This document shows, piece after piece, positions 54,631 through 63,993 of a DNA stretch of 64,000 nucleotides; positions within the stretch are counted from its first letter, which is position 1, and each line of letters starts with the position of its first letter. The notes below the pieces were generated by a model. That model had not been told where the DNA came from and did not search any database. It was given only the letters and a program-made list of their open reading frames with translations. The stretch is from Gimesia chilikensis (GTDB lineage: Bacteria; Planctomycetota; Planctomycetia; Planctomycetales; Planctomycetaceae). The stretch spans positions 1 to 64,000 of the forward strand of contig NZ_VTSR01000014.1 in assembly GCF_008329715.1 (NCBI RefSeq), in the 5' to 3' direction. Made by a program: the position numbers and the translations under genes.

Positions 54631-55497
54631 ATGGCGACAAGTATCTCAAATCTCTCCCACGTCGATCCCCAGGCAGAAATTGGAGAGGATGTGACAATCG
54701 GCCCGTTCTGTTTTGTGGGACCGGATGTCAAAATCGGAAACGGGACTGTACTGGACAGTCATGTTTCCATCACGGGACATACTACAATTGGCGAACGTAA
54801 TCGTTTTTTTCCGACATCAGTCATTGGCAGTGAGCCACAGGATGCCGGCTATCATGGTGCTCCCACCCGCTTGATCATCGGTGACGACAATCTGTTTCGA
54901 GAAGGATGCACGATTCATCGCGGCGCCGAAAAAGAAGACCACTGCACACGCATTGGCAATCGAAATACATTCCTGTGTAATTCTCATGTCGCTCACAACT
55001 GCCGGATCTTTGATGATGTGACACTCGTCAACGGCGTGCTGCTAGGCGGACATGTGCATGTGCACGACCGGGCGATTGTTTCCGGAAACACGGTAGTCCA
55101 TCAGTTTTGTACCGTAGGAACGCTGGCCTTCGTCAGCGGCGGTGCCCGGGCCACGATCGACGTGCCCCCCTTTATGATCTGCACGGGCTCAGATGATTTT
55201 CGCGTGCGGTTTGTCAACCTGGTTGGCATGCAGCGTGCGGGTATTTCGGAGAGCTCAATTGCAGTCATCCGCAAAGCGTACCGTCTGTTCTATCGCAAGA
55301 ATAAAAAACTGGACGAAGTCCGCGAAATTTTCAGTCAGGAACTGGAGGGTGTAATGCCTATGGCATTGCAGACTCTGTTTAATCATTTTGAAGGAATTCA
55401 GGGGAGTAAAGCGGGACGAGGACGCGAAGCAGCCGCCCGCAGCGCCAAATACGTTCCTGAAGAAAACAGTCAAGATTCAACACGGAGAGCAGCATGA
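54631..55497 (+). CDS. lpxA: UDP-GlcNAc acyltransferase LpxA
   Basis: 288 residues of left-handed beta-helix hexapeptide repeats (VTIGPFCFVGPDVKIGNGTVL). The catalytic His lies in NSHVAHNC, followed by LGGHVHVHDRAIVSG and VVHQFCTVG. The C-terminal helical tail (SSIAVIRKAYRLFYRKNKKLDEVREIF) is normal. LpxA adds the first acyl chain to the 3-position of UDP-GlcNAc. Where E. coli has NHATPFGVN, this protein has SDDFRVRFVN, so substrate recognition might differ. It overlaps the next gene by four bases (ATGA), a translational coupling sign. Confidence 0.93.
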   Translation: MATSISNLSHVDPQAEIGEDVTIGPFCFVGPDVKIGNGTVLDSHVSITGHTTIGERNRFFPTSVIGSEPQDAGYHGAPTRLIIGDDNLFREGCTIHRGAEKEDHCTRIGNRNTFLCNSHVAHNCRIFDDVTLVNGVLLGGHVHVHDRAIVSGNTVVHQFCTVGTLAFVSGGARATIDVPPFMICTGSDDFRVRFVNLVGMQRAGISESSIAVIRKAYRLFYRKNKKLDEVREIFSQELEGVMPMALQTLFNHFEGIQGSKAGRGREAAARSAKYVPEENSQDSTRRAA

Positions 55498-56570
55498 GTT
55501 CATTGAACGTGGCCGTCGTCGGGGTCGGAGCATTAGGGCGGCATCACGCCCGGATTTTAGCTGGCCTGGAAGGGGTCAATCTGTGTGCAGTCGCCGATAC
55601 CAATCCTGATCAGGGACAGGCCATTGCCGAACAGCATAGCACCCGCTGGGTGGCGAATTACCGTGAGCTGTTTGATTCCGTGGACGCGGTTTCTCTGGCC
55701 GTACCAACGCATGCCCATCTGGCGATCGCGGGTGAATTTCTTTCACAGCAGATTCCCGTGCTGGTCGAAAAACCAATCGCCTGTAATCTGGCAGAAGCAG
55801 AAGAACTCGTGCAGATTGCAGAAGCCAATCAGACTCTGCTGCAGATTGGTCATGTCGAGCGTTTCAATCCGGCAACCCAGGCTGCTTTCCAACGCTGTCC
55901 GCAGCCACGTTTCATTCGCAGCGAACGCGTCAGCCCTTACACTTTCCGTTCAACTGATATCGGTGTGATTCACGACCTGTTGATTCATGACATTGACCTG
56001 GTACTGTCCGTCGTCCAGTCTCCGCTGCAAAGCGTGGAAGCGTTTGGCATCTCAGTGATGGGCGAACATGAAGACGCCGTTCAGGCGCGGCTGCGATTCC
56101 AGAATGGATGTATTGCCGACCTGACTGCCAGCCGGATCTGCCCGGTGGCGAAACGGACCATGCAACTCTGGGGTGTTTCCGGATGTGTAACCGTTGACTT
56201 CACCAGCCGGGAAGTCAACTCCTATCGGCCTTCCGAAACTCTGCTGTACGGCACTCCTCCCTTGGAGCGAGCCCGAAAAGCAGGCGTAAATCTGGAAGCA
56301 TTGAAACAGGAAGTCTTCGGAACGTTTCTGAAAGTGGAGAATCCCGAAGTCTCTTCAGCAGATGCCCTGACTGCAGAGCTGAGCAGCTTTGTGGAATCGA
56401 TCCGCAATAATACAGCGCCCCTGGTAGGGGGAACCCAGGCTCTGGAAGCAATGCAGGTTGCAGAGCGAGTACTGGAAGCAGTCAATGCTCATCAGTGGGA
56501 TGGCAGCCAGCAGGGACCTGTCGGCCCCTTCATCCAGTTTCCGAACGAACAACGCCGCATGGCCGGCTAG
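55494..56570 (+). CDS. Gfo/Idh/MocA oxidoreductase, GnnA-like by context
   Basis: 358 residues. The Rossmann start GVGALGRHHARILAGLEGV, a VEKPIACNL segment with the EKP motif and the HDLLIHDIDLVLSV segment with conserved His/Asp are standard for the family. It is cytoplasmic, with no signal. The start overlaps the lpxA stop by four bases. In Acidithiobacillus ferrooxidans, gnnA (a UDP-GlcNAc 3-dehydrogenase of this family) lies beside lpxA and with gnnB makes UDP-GlcNAc3N for amide-linked lipid A. That job is possible here but unproven; gnnB is not adjacent. Confidence 0.8.
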   Translation: MSSLNVAVVGVGALGRHHARILAGLEGVNLCAVADTNPDQGQAIAEQHSTRWVANYRELFDSVDAVSLAVPTHAHLAIAGEFLSQQIPVLVEKPIACNLAEAEELVQIAEANQTLLQIGHVERFNPATQAAFQRCPQPRFIRSERVSPYTFRSTDIGVIHDLLIHDIDLVLSVVQSPLQSVEAFGISVMGEHEDAVQARLRFQNGCIADLTASRICPVAKRTMQLWGVSGCVTVDFTSREVNSYRPSETLLYGTPPLERARKAGVNLEALKQEVFGTFLKVENPEVSSADALTAELSSFVESIRNNTAPLVGGTQALEAMQVAERVLEAVNAHQWDGSQQGPVGPFIQFPNEQRRMAG

Positions 56571-56649
56571 CAGGCACCCGAAGCGGGAACTGCGTCAGCC
56601 AGCCTGCGATGTTCGAGGCTTTTTGAGTCGAGGTCCTCAGGCAGCTTGA

Positions 56650-57135
56650 TCAGTCAAGCTCTTTCAATGCCTGGGCGACCTCTTCGGCGTGTCCGTTGAC
56701 TTTCACTTTGGGCCAGGCTGCGGCAATCTTGCCTTCTTTGTCGATCAGGAAGGTCGCACGCTGGATCCCCATGTACTTCTTACCGTACATGCTCTTTTCT
56801 ACCCACACACCATACTTCTCAGCAATGGCATGGTCTTCGTCTGCGAGCAGGGTGAAAGGCAGCTCGAACTTGGTCGCGAATTTTTCGTGAGACTTAACTG
56901 AGTCGGGGCTGATACCCAGAATGACGGTATCATTTTTCTTGAATGTGGTGACCCGATCCCGGAAGTCACAGGATTCAGTGGTGCAGCCCGGAGTATTGTC
57001 TTTGGGGTAGAAGTACAGGAGTACGTTCTTTTCCCCTTTGAATTCGCTCAGGCGGACTTTGCCTTCCGGATAAGCGGGGAGAGTAAAAGCAGGAGCACGC
57101 TTGCCAACTTCAGGTACTTTGCTATCGGTAGCCAT
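56650..57135 (-). CDS. bcp: Thiol peroxidase, Bcp/PrxQ type
   Basis: 161 residues from ATG 57135 (AAGGAA upstream). The N-terminus VGKRAPAFTLPAYPEGKVRLSEFKG and the active site FYPKDNTPGCTTESCDFRD with peroxidatic Cys51 and likely resolving Cys56 define a PrxQ/Bcp enzyme, which reduces peroxides with thioredoxin. A much longer frame to 57420 has no supporting start and is not used. The stop overlaps a small hairpin AGCTTGA-TCAG-TCAAGCT that may end transcription on both sides. Confidence 0.9.
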   Translation of the reverse strand: MATDSKVPEVGKRAPAFTLPAYPEGKVRLSEFKGEKNVLLYFYPKDNTPGCTTESCDFRDRVTTFKKNDTVILGISPDSVKSHEKFATKFELPFTLLADEDHAIAEKYGVWVEKSMYGKKYMGIQRATFLIDKEGKIAAAWPKVKVNGHAEEVAQALKELD

Positions 57136-57316
57136 GTTGATTCCTTGATGAAGTCTGAGGGGCGAACCGGGTCTGGTTCGTGATTGCGCAATGAAGCCAG
57201 TCGGAATACGAAACAGACTGGAATGCAAAACTTCAGTCACGCGCCTGCATGATAACAGCCTGACGCGGAATTTTCGACAGAGAGCCGCTGTGCAATGCGG
57301 TAGAACCTGTTTGAAA

Positions 57317-58822
57317 TCAGGCGCGCCAGTATTGGCGATGATACTTTGTGACCGTGTCCAGGGCCGGTTTGGCTTTGCCGTCCTGGTTGACCAGACCCGA
57401 GTGGGGAAAACGACAGGCATCCTGATCGCGGAACTGCGACCAGTAAACGCCGGTTACGGCTGGCTTGGCCAGGAGCAGGGGGAGATAAAGCTCGAGCCAC
57501 TCGGCCTGGGCTGCTTCACTCCAGCCGGTTTTCCACTGGCTGGCCTGGACCCGCGAGATGCTTTTGTCCCGTTCGTTGACGACCGTATCGTCACTGGGGA
57601 AAGCCAGGGTCAGGTGTAGCGGCAGGTTCAGCATGCTCCATTTGTCAATCAGTTTCGACATATCCAGCATGTCATGATGATGCGAACCGTTCGGGAAATA
57701 ACCGATACTGAGCTCCAGATCGATTCCGGAAAGCCCGACTCCCAGTCGGTCGATGGCATCGACGAACTGCATGGGAGAGAGCTGGTGCTGCCCCTTGGAA
57801 AGGTAATCTCCCCAGGGCTGTTCCACTCTGATGAAACACTGGATGGAGTCATCCGTCTGTTTAGCAACTTCGATGGCGCGGGCGGTGAGAGTGAGACGGG
57901 TCTCTTCATTGAGTCCGAAGACACCGCCGGTATTCATGGCAGAAACCAGCGTCCAGTTTCGAATACTGCCCGTATAACGGGTGATCGCGGTCTCAATGAA
58001 ATGGGAAACGATGCTCTGGAAGTTGACCATATCCAGCTTCCAGGACTCAAGCCAGTCGGGAAGTCCTTCCGGGGCGAAATCGAGCAGGCAGCCTCCGCGA
58101 ATCAGCAGATTGTTTTTTTCGCACCAGTCAACCTGCTGATCGCATTGGTCCCAGTTTTGGTCGCCTTCGTAGAGTTCGATGTTTTTCCAGTTCACCAGAT
58201 CCACGTTAACGGCATCAAAGGCCTGGCAGATCTGAGCCTTTTCGGAACTGTCAGGAATCAGGGTTCCCAGGTTACAGCCCAGTGAAACGGGCAGTTTCAG
58301 TGACTGTGCCCGCTGATGCAGAATCGTCAGTCGCTGACGTGCATAAAGCTGGACCAGCATTTCAGCTGCGGCATGCGCTTTCTGCAGGGCGAGGTCGGCG
58401 AGTTCCGAGCAGCGTTCCAGTTGATCCTGGATGACAGCCGCCTGGGAAAATGCATGGAAGGCTTCGTCGTGCAGCTTGACCAGTGCCTGGGGAATGACCA
58501 GACCGGCAATCTGCCAGTTGCTCAACTGATCTTTGAGTGTGGAGATTTTTCCACGGGCCAGTTCCAGTGAGAGAACGTAGGGTTCTTCGCGTTCTGCAAG
58601 GGAGGCAGTCCGCACGATCGGGCGGCCAAAGTCAGTGACGTGCCAGACGATATTCAGTTTGCAGCTTTGCGATGTCTGGCGGCGGAAAGTGAGAACATTT
58701 CCATCCACCTCAATCCGCGTAGGAAATACACGTCCGTCGACGGCATTCAGATAAGCGCGGTGAAGATCAGACCAGTCTTCAGGTACTTGAGTAGGTGCAA
58801 TTAAAAAGCGCAAGTTGCCCAT
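57317..58822 (-). CDS. GH10-like TIM-barrel protein lacking acid/base Glu
   Basis: 501 residues. The first 160 or so form a beta-rich, carbohydrate-binding-like region (LRFLIAPTQVPEDWSDLH). A TIM-barrel related to GH10 xylanases follows, with LPVSLGCNLGTLIP and IRNWTLVSAMNTGGVFG where GH10 has WDVVNEA; the expected acid/base Glu is Ala. The nucleophile region may be IDLELSIGYFP. No signal peptide is seen, so it may be cytoplasmic. It probably binds or only weakly acts on glycans. Confidence 0.65.
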   Translation of the reverse strand: MGNLRFLIAPTQVPEDWSDLHRAYLNAVDGRVFPTRIEVDGNVLTFRRQTSQSCKLNIVWHVTDFGRPIVRTASLAEREEPYVLSLELARGKISTLKDQLSNWQIAGLVIPQALVKLHDEAFHAFSQAAVIQDQLERCSELADLALQKAHAAAEMLVQLYARQRLTILHQRAQSLKLPVSLGCNLGTLIPDSSEKAQICQAFDAVNVDLVNWKNIELYEGDQNWDQCDQQVDWCEKNNLLIRGGCLLDFAPEGLPDWLESWKLDMVNFQSIVSHFIETAITRYTGSIRNWTLVSAMNTGGVFGLNEETRLTLTARAIEVAKQTDDSIQCFIRVEQPWGDYLSKGQHQLSPMQFVDAIDRLGVGLSGIDLELSIGYFPNGSHHHDMLDMSKLIDKWSMLNLPLHLTLAFPSDDTVVNERDKSISRVQASQWKTGWSEAAQAEWLELYLPLLLAKPAVTGVYWSQFRDQDACRFPHSGLVNQDGKAKPALDTVTKYHRQYWRA

Positions 58823-59096
58823 AAGAACGGGTCACAATCATTCTCTGATTTTCAAATTAAGAAGTTAACTTCAAGCTACTTCTCCCATTATCGCGTTTGC
58901 AGCACTGGTGGCAAGTGTAGACTCGTATGTATGTACATCAGGCTGGTTGGGGCCGGCGGCTGGCAGGAAACTGACGATCGCTCGAATTAGCAGGGATTTA
59001 GCGGTTATGAACAGCACTCAATTGTTTAGCCTGCTGGTTCTCGCTAAACTTCCAGTGTCTCGATTCATCCGTTTTTCATGAATGTGGTCACGAAGC

Positions 59097-59987
59097 ATGA
59101 CATCCTCCGCGTTTACCGAAAGTTCACTCACCGGCATTCCTGTTAAACGGGGAAAAGTCCGCGATGTATATGATTTTGGCGATCGGCTGCTGTTTGTGGC
59201 CACCGATCGAATCAGTGCCTTCGACTGGATTCTCGCACCGGGAATTCCCGACAAGGGGCGGGTGTTGACCCAGATCAGTCGGTTCTGGTTTGAACGATTC
59301 ACCACGATTTCGAATCATCTGCTGAGCATGGATCCAGCCGATCTGCCGCTCCCTGATGATGCCGATCTCGAAGCGCTGCGTGGCCGTTGTATGGTGGTTC
59401 GGAAGACCGAAGTGGTTCCCTTTGAATGTGTCGTCCGCGGCTATCTATCCGGATCTGGGTGGAAAGACTATCAGGCGACTGGAGCCGTATGTGGTATCGA
59501 TTTGCCAGCGGGTCTCAAACAGAGTGATCAATTACCCGAGCCCCTGTTTACACCGGCAACCAAAGCGGAGTCCGGCCATGATGAAAACGTCTCATTCGAA
59601 GTGATGAGTCAGGCCATCGGTCAGGAACTGGCTGACAGCCTGCGGGAGAAGAGTATTCAGATTTATCAGCAGGGTTCTGAATATGCCCGGGAACGTGGCA
59701 TCATCCTGGCCGATACCAAATTTGAGTTCGGTCTGCTGGACGGATCACCGATTCTAATTGATGAAGTTCTGACGCCCGACAGCTCCCGCTTCTGGCCTGC
59801 AGAGACCTACCAACCGGGTGGCGCACAGCCATCGCTCGATAAGCAGTTCGTTCGCGACTGGCTGGAGACGACCGACTGGGATAAGGACAGTACTCCACCA
59901 GTACTGCCCGATCCGATTGTCGAAAAGACGCGCGAGAAGTATTTTGAAGCGTACAAAATGCTGACCGGCGAGGAATGTACCTGGTAG
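59097..59987 (+). CDS. purC: Phosphoribosylaminoimidazole-succinocarboxamide synthase PurC
   Basis: 296 residues. [41 protein letters not shown] is the family start, with [14 protein letters not shown] and [10 protein letters not shown] later. It joins CAIR and aspartate with ATP in purine synthesis. The ATG at 59097 gives a family-typical start; one at 59082 in the same frame is also possible. It stands alone without other pur genes. It is the long form typical of yeast-like and many bacterial enzymes. Confidence 0.93.
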   Translation: MTSSAFTESSLTGIPVKRGKVRDVYDFGDRLLFVATDRISAFDWILAPGIPDKGRVLTQISRFWFERFTTISNHLLSMDPADLPLPDDADLEALRGRCMVVRKTEVVPFECVVRGYLSGSGWKDYQATGAVCGIDLPAGLKQSDQLPEPLFTPATKAESGHDENVSFEVMSQAIGQELADSLREKSIQIYQQGSEYARERGIILADTKFEFGLLDGSPILIDEVLTPDSSRFWPAETYQPGGAQPSLDKQFVRDWLETTDWDKDSTPPVLPDPIVEKTREKYFEAYKMLTGEECTW

Positions 59988-60337
59988 GCCCTAAGTATAC
60001 GGAGCCGGTCCTGCGGGTAGTATCGATTATGATGCTCGCATCGACTTCAATTTGATCCATTCTTCACTTGGGATCTAAACAGCCACTGGCACAGAGTTTT
60101 CTGCGAAAGCAGGCCCGGTACGTAGCGTCTGTCCCGCTGAAAAGCGACGACAGTCTGGGATCGCCTCTGAAAACATGGTATTCTAAAGGCTGATCCGAGG
60201 GGAATCTGGCCCTCGAATCCGTGAAAAACTGCAAGGAGACGAACTTTTTAGCCAATAAACGGATTCTGGTAACGTAGGAAAGAGACCGGCTTTTATAATT
60301 CTCAAATTCCGGCGGTCAGAGTGTCGATGAAATCAGT
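59988..60337. other. Intergenic region before the 802-residue protein gene
   Basis: About 350 bases without a convincing gene or strong terminator. It should contain the promoter for the gene at 60338. Confidence 0.4.
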
Positions 60338-62746
60338 ATGACTGTACGATTATTTCCTCAATTCGGACTGTTGTCGTCTCAGAAGAATGTGACGGCGCGT
60401 TGGTCACCTCGCATTCTCGCAGCAGGCTGCCTGTGCCTGATTTTCGCCCTGCTTTACGCACTACCGACGCGAGCCGGGGAAGTGGAAGTGAAGCACGGCA
60501 CCATCCTCCGCGGTGACATTGTGCCCATTCTGGGGCTGACCGACGCCCTGGCATCTCGTCTGGAGTATGGCGATACCGAAGTTGCGATCCCCAAGCGAAA
60601 GCTGGAGGGGTATCCAATCATCATGGTCGATGACGGAGTCGTCCGTTATTTTGTGTCCCGGCGTGAGCTACAGCGGCTTAACAACGATCAGGATCTTTCG
60701 CGCTATGAAACCTTCGAACTGCCTCAACGGGTGACCGGACGGGGGCAGATGCTGAAGGTCGTCGGCAATTATGAGGATGTGACCGACTTCGATGAGTTCG
60801 GACGGCGGAAAGTCACTCTCCGAACCAGCAAAGGGCTGATGCCCCTCTTACAGGGGGTGACGGAGATCACGCCACACTACCTGAAGATTACCGGGCTCAA
60901 GCAGCAATGGAACCTGGGGATGCGGACGACTTCCGTCAAGGAAGAGATCCTGGATGCCATGCTGAAAAAGAACATCGATCCGCTGGAGCCCAATGATCGG
61001 CTCGCAATCGCCCGCTTCTACATCCAGGCAGGCCTGTATCTGCCGGCCGGTAAAGAGTTTGATTATATTGAGGAAAACTTCCCCGAGTACAAGGAGAAGA
61101 TTGCAGGTTTCGTCACCGAACTGCGGACGCTGCACGGCCAGCAGTTGTTGAATGAGCTGGAACAACGCCGCAAGGCAGGGCAGCATCAGTTGGCACAGAC
61201 CGCGATAGCCAAGTTCCCCACGAATAATGTCGACCAGTCGATTCTCCGCCAGATCCGCGAAGTGGAATCAGACTACGCCAAACGCAGCGAGCGGATTGAG
61301 AAAGCATTGTTCCGCCTGGGTGAACTCGAAGCGGAAATTGAAGAGGTCAAGAATAAATCACGACTGCAGGCCTGCCGCCGTGAAGTGATGAGCCAGTTGA
61401 ATTTTGAATCTATCGATCGCCTGGGATCATTCCTGAACCTGGAAAGTGATGATTCTCTCTCTCCGCGTGAAAAGCTGGCTCTGGCCTATTCCGGCTGGAT
61501 TGTGGGAGCGGCTAACGTGGTGACCGATCTGGATACGGCTCTCAACCTCTGGACGGCCCGGGCGCATGTGCTGGAATACCTGCGCAATGAAGATGAGCAG
61601 CTGGACGGGAACATGATCGAAACACTTTCGAAGCTGGAAGGTGTTTCGACGGCTGTGGTCAAGCAGATGATTCCTCTGCTGCCTCCGATCCTCGATGCCC
61701 CCATCAGAAATACCGAGACTGCGTTTCCGATTCAGGTGACAGATCCTGGGGCGGAGCTCCCCGTGTCTTATACGGTATTACTGCCTCTCGAATACAATCC
61801 GCATCATACATACCCGATGATTGTGGCATTGCCGACAGCTGGTGCCAAACCGGAGATGGAGCTGCACTGGTGGGGGAAGTATAAAAATGGACCGGGGCAG
61901 TCACAGCGCCGTGGCTATATCGTGATTGCCCCCGATTACCTGCAGGAAGGACGAGACAGATATACTGATAATGCGACGGCGCATTATGCTGTGATTCAGT
62001 CCATCCGCGATGCCCGTAAACGCTTTAATGTGGATTCCGACCGTGTCTTTCTGGCCGGGCATGGGACGGGCGCTGATGCTGCCTTTGATATCGGCATGTC
62101 GCATCCGGGACTGTTTGCAGGAGTGATTCCGATCGCAGGGAAAAGCAGCGCGTTCAACCTGCATTACTGGCAGAACGCCAGTAATCTGGCCTGGTATATT
62201 GTGGGAGGCGAACTTGACCGCGATACGCTGGAGCATAATTCACTGCTGGTCAACCGGATGATGCGCAATGGTCACGATGTGATCTATGCAGAGTATAAGG
62301 GCCGCGGGTATGAGCATTATTATGAAGAAATCCACCGACTCTTTGACTGGATGGAACTTCATCAGCGCGTGAAATATCCCAAAGAGATCGATGCCAAGAT
62401 TCTCCGTCCGCTGGACAACCGGTATTACTGGGTCCGCACCGACGATTTCCCCCGCCATATCATGCAGGGGCCCGAGTACGTCGGAAACGGCCGGATTCGC
62501 ACCCGTCCGGTTACGCTGGGAGTCAGCATCAAGCTGGGCAACGTGATCTATGTGAAATCGGGGGGTAAGTCCTATTCACTCTGGCTCAATCCGGAGCTGG
62601 TCGATTTCGACAAACGACTGGAAGTCCACGTCGATAACAAAACCCGATTCAATGACTTTCTGCGTCCCGATATGAAAGCGATGCTCGATGATTTCCGCGA
62701 TCGGGGTGATCGGCAGAAGCTGTTCGACGCCCGGCTCGATTTTTAG
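60338..62746 (+). CDS. Exported protein with degenerate alpha/beta-hydrolase domain
   Basis: 802 residues. A signal or anchor (ILAAGCLCLIFALLYALPTRA) is followed by a beta-rich N-terminal region, a helical coiled middle (ERRKAGQHQLAQTAIAKF) and, from about 460, an esterase/PHB-depolymerase-like fold (SYTVLLPLEYNPHHTYPMIVALP). The nucleophile elbow reads FLAGHGTGADA, with Gly576 in place of Ser. The final His could lie in YEHYYEEIH. So hydrolysis by the usual route is unlikely. It may bind rather than cut. The gene is monocistronic. Confidence 0.75.
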   Translation: MTVRLFPQFGLLSSQKNVTARWSPRILAAGCLCLIFALLYALPTRAGEVEVKHGTILRGDIVPILGLTDALASRLEYGDTEVAIPKRKLEGYPIIMVDDGVVRYFVSRRELQRLNNDQDLSRYETFELPQRVTGRGQMLKVVGNYEDVTDFDEFGRRKVTLRTSKGLMPLLQGVTEITPHYLKITGLKQQWNLGMRTTSVKEEILDAMLKKNIDPLEPNDRLAIARFYIQAGLYLPAGKEFDYIEENFPEYKEKIAGFVTELRTLHGQQLLNELEQRRKAGQHQLAQTAIAKFPTNNVDQSILRQIREVESDYAKRSERIEKALFRLGELEAEIEEVKNKSRLQACRREVMSQLNFESIDRLGSFLNLESDDSLSPREKLALAYSGWIVGAANVVTDLDTALNLWTARAHVLEYLRNEDEQLDGNMIETLSKLEGVSTAVVKQMIPLLPPILDAPIRNTETAFPIQVTDPGAELPVSYTVLLPLEYNPHHTYPMIVALPTAGAKPEMELHWWGKYKNGPGQSQRRGYIVIAPDYLQEGRDRYTDNATAHYAVIQSIRDARKRFNVDSDRVFLAGHGTGADAAFDIGMSHPGLFAGVIPIAGKSSAFNLHYWQNASNLAWYIVGGELDRDTLEHNSLLVNRMMRNGHDVIYAEYKGRGYEHYYEEIHRLFDWMELHQRVKYPKEIDAKILRPLDNRYYWVRTDDFPRHIMQGPEYVGNGRIRTRPVTLGVSIKLGNVIYVKSGGKSYSLWLNPELVDFDKRLEVHVDNKTRFNDFLRPDMKAMLDDFRDRGDRQKLFDARLDF

Positions 62747-62778
62747 GAGAGCCGGACGCATCGACTCGGCTGACAGTT

Positions 62779-63993
62779 TCAGTTGCCGGTGAAGTACATG
62801 ATGCGGGCAGCATGTCCCTCGCTGGACGATTTCGGACTCACCCGGATTTTCGCCTGATGCTTGCCTGGTTTGAGTTCGCTGCTAAAGACGACCGTGCGGG
62901 GATAGTGCAGGCCCTTGCTGTAATGATGGTACAGATCGTGTGTCTTGAACGGTCCACCATCGATGCTGACTTCCAGCTGACCTGCATCGGGGCCGGCGAC
63001 AATGAACGCGCCCAGCGCGGTTCCCTCAAAATCCAGCTCCAGTTCTGCACCCGGTTGCTCTGCACACAACATGGGGAGGCTGGTAAAGCGACTGCGTTTA
63101 CTACCCGGAATGGATTCCCATGCTGGAACCTTGATCTCCCAGCCCGATACCAGTTTTGCATGCTTAACGTCAATCAAACGTCCATTGCGGAAACTGAAGA
63201 CATCCAGTGGCTGATCCGGCGTGGAATGTTTTTCTTTTGGTCCCGATTCCTGCCAGGCACGAGTCAGCAACTTATCAATCATGGCGGCACAAATGGCATT
63301 ACCGAAAGGAGCCGGGTGTGTTCCGCCAAACTGTTTCCAGGTCAGTTGGTCAGCGTCGATCAGAAGGGCGACTTCACTGGCCAGATCGATGGTAGAAACC
63401 TGGTAGTGTTTCGCAACCAGCTCATGACTGGAACTGGAGAGCGGTTTTTTCTTCTGTTGAATTGTTTCCAGCATCGATGGGTTCACGAAATGCACCATGA
63501 CGATGTCGGCATAAGGATTGTGCCGCCGGATCTGGGCGATCACTCCTTCCATCCCGCGAATTGCGGCTTCCTTAGAGTGCCCTGCATCCTGATCGTCATT
63601 TACAGCGAACTCGACAAAGAAGAGATCGACCGGCCCCTGGCTGAGAACATCACGGTTCGTACGAAACGCACCCGTGTTCGAACAGGTGGAGGAGATGCCG
63701 GCGTTAGTGAATGTGAATTTGGTCTCGGGGAACGTCTTTTCCAGGAACTCACAGACCATCGGCCGATAGCCGTTCATTTCGGTGATCGAGCCACCCAGGA
63801 AAGCGACGTGCCCCGTTTTAGTGGATTCGAATTTCTGTTTGCTGTTCTGATAGCTGCCGCGCAGATGAATGTTTTTGTCTGAGACTTCGGGCAGGTTCTC
63901 CGGAGGGGCTGCGCTCAATTCAGTCGAGGCATGACATAAAACCAGGCAGAGGAGGGCAGGCAGCAGACGAAACGGGGATCGGGCATAGTTCAT
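62779..63993 (-). CDS. Secreted SGNH/GDSL family hydrolase
   Basis: 404 residues. Signal peptide FRLLPALLCLVLCHASTELSA. Block I is VAFLGGSITEMNGYRP with Ser69, block III is FFVEFAVNDDQDAG with Asn, and the catalytic His lies in FGGTHPAPFGN. The C-terminal 150 residues form a beta-sandwich-like binding region. Members deacylate polysaccharides or lipids. It starts seven bases before the window end, so the upstream region is not seen. Its 3' end faces the 802-residue gene. Confidence 0.83.
   Translation of the reverse strand: MNYARSPFRLLPALLCLVLCHASTELSAAPPENLPEVSDKNIHLRGSYQNSKQKFESTKTGHVAFLGGSITEMNGYRPMVCEFLEKTFPETKFTFTNAGISSTCSNTGAFRTNRDVLSQGPVDLFFVEFAVNDDQDAGHSKEAAIRGMEGVIAQIRRHNPYADIVMVHFVNPSMLETIQQKKKPLSSSSHELVAKHYQVSTIDLASEVALLIDADQLTWKQFGGTHPAPFGNAICAAMIDKLLTRAWQESGPKEKHSTPDQPLDVFSFRNGRLIDVKHAKLVSGWEIKVPAWESIPGSKRSRFTSLPMLCAEQPGAELELDFEGTALGAFIVAGPDAGQLEVSIDGGPFKTHDLYHHYSKGLHYPRTVVFSSELKPGKHQAKIRVSPKSSSEGHAARIMYFTGN

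Noticed and set aside
57136-57420. N-terminal extension of the bcp gene to 57420
   Set aside because: The extension has no ribosome site, no homology to Bcp proteins and overlaps the adjacent gene's end region; the ATG at 57135 has both a site and the right family start.
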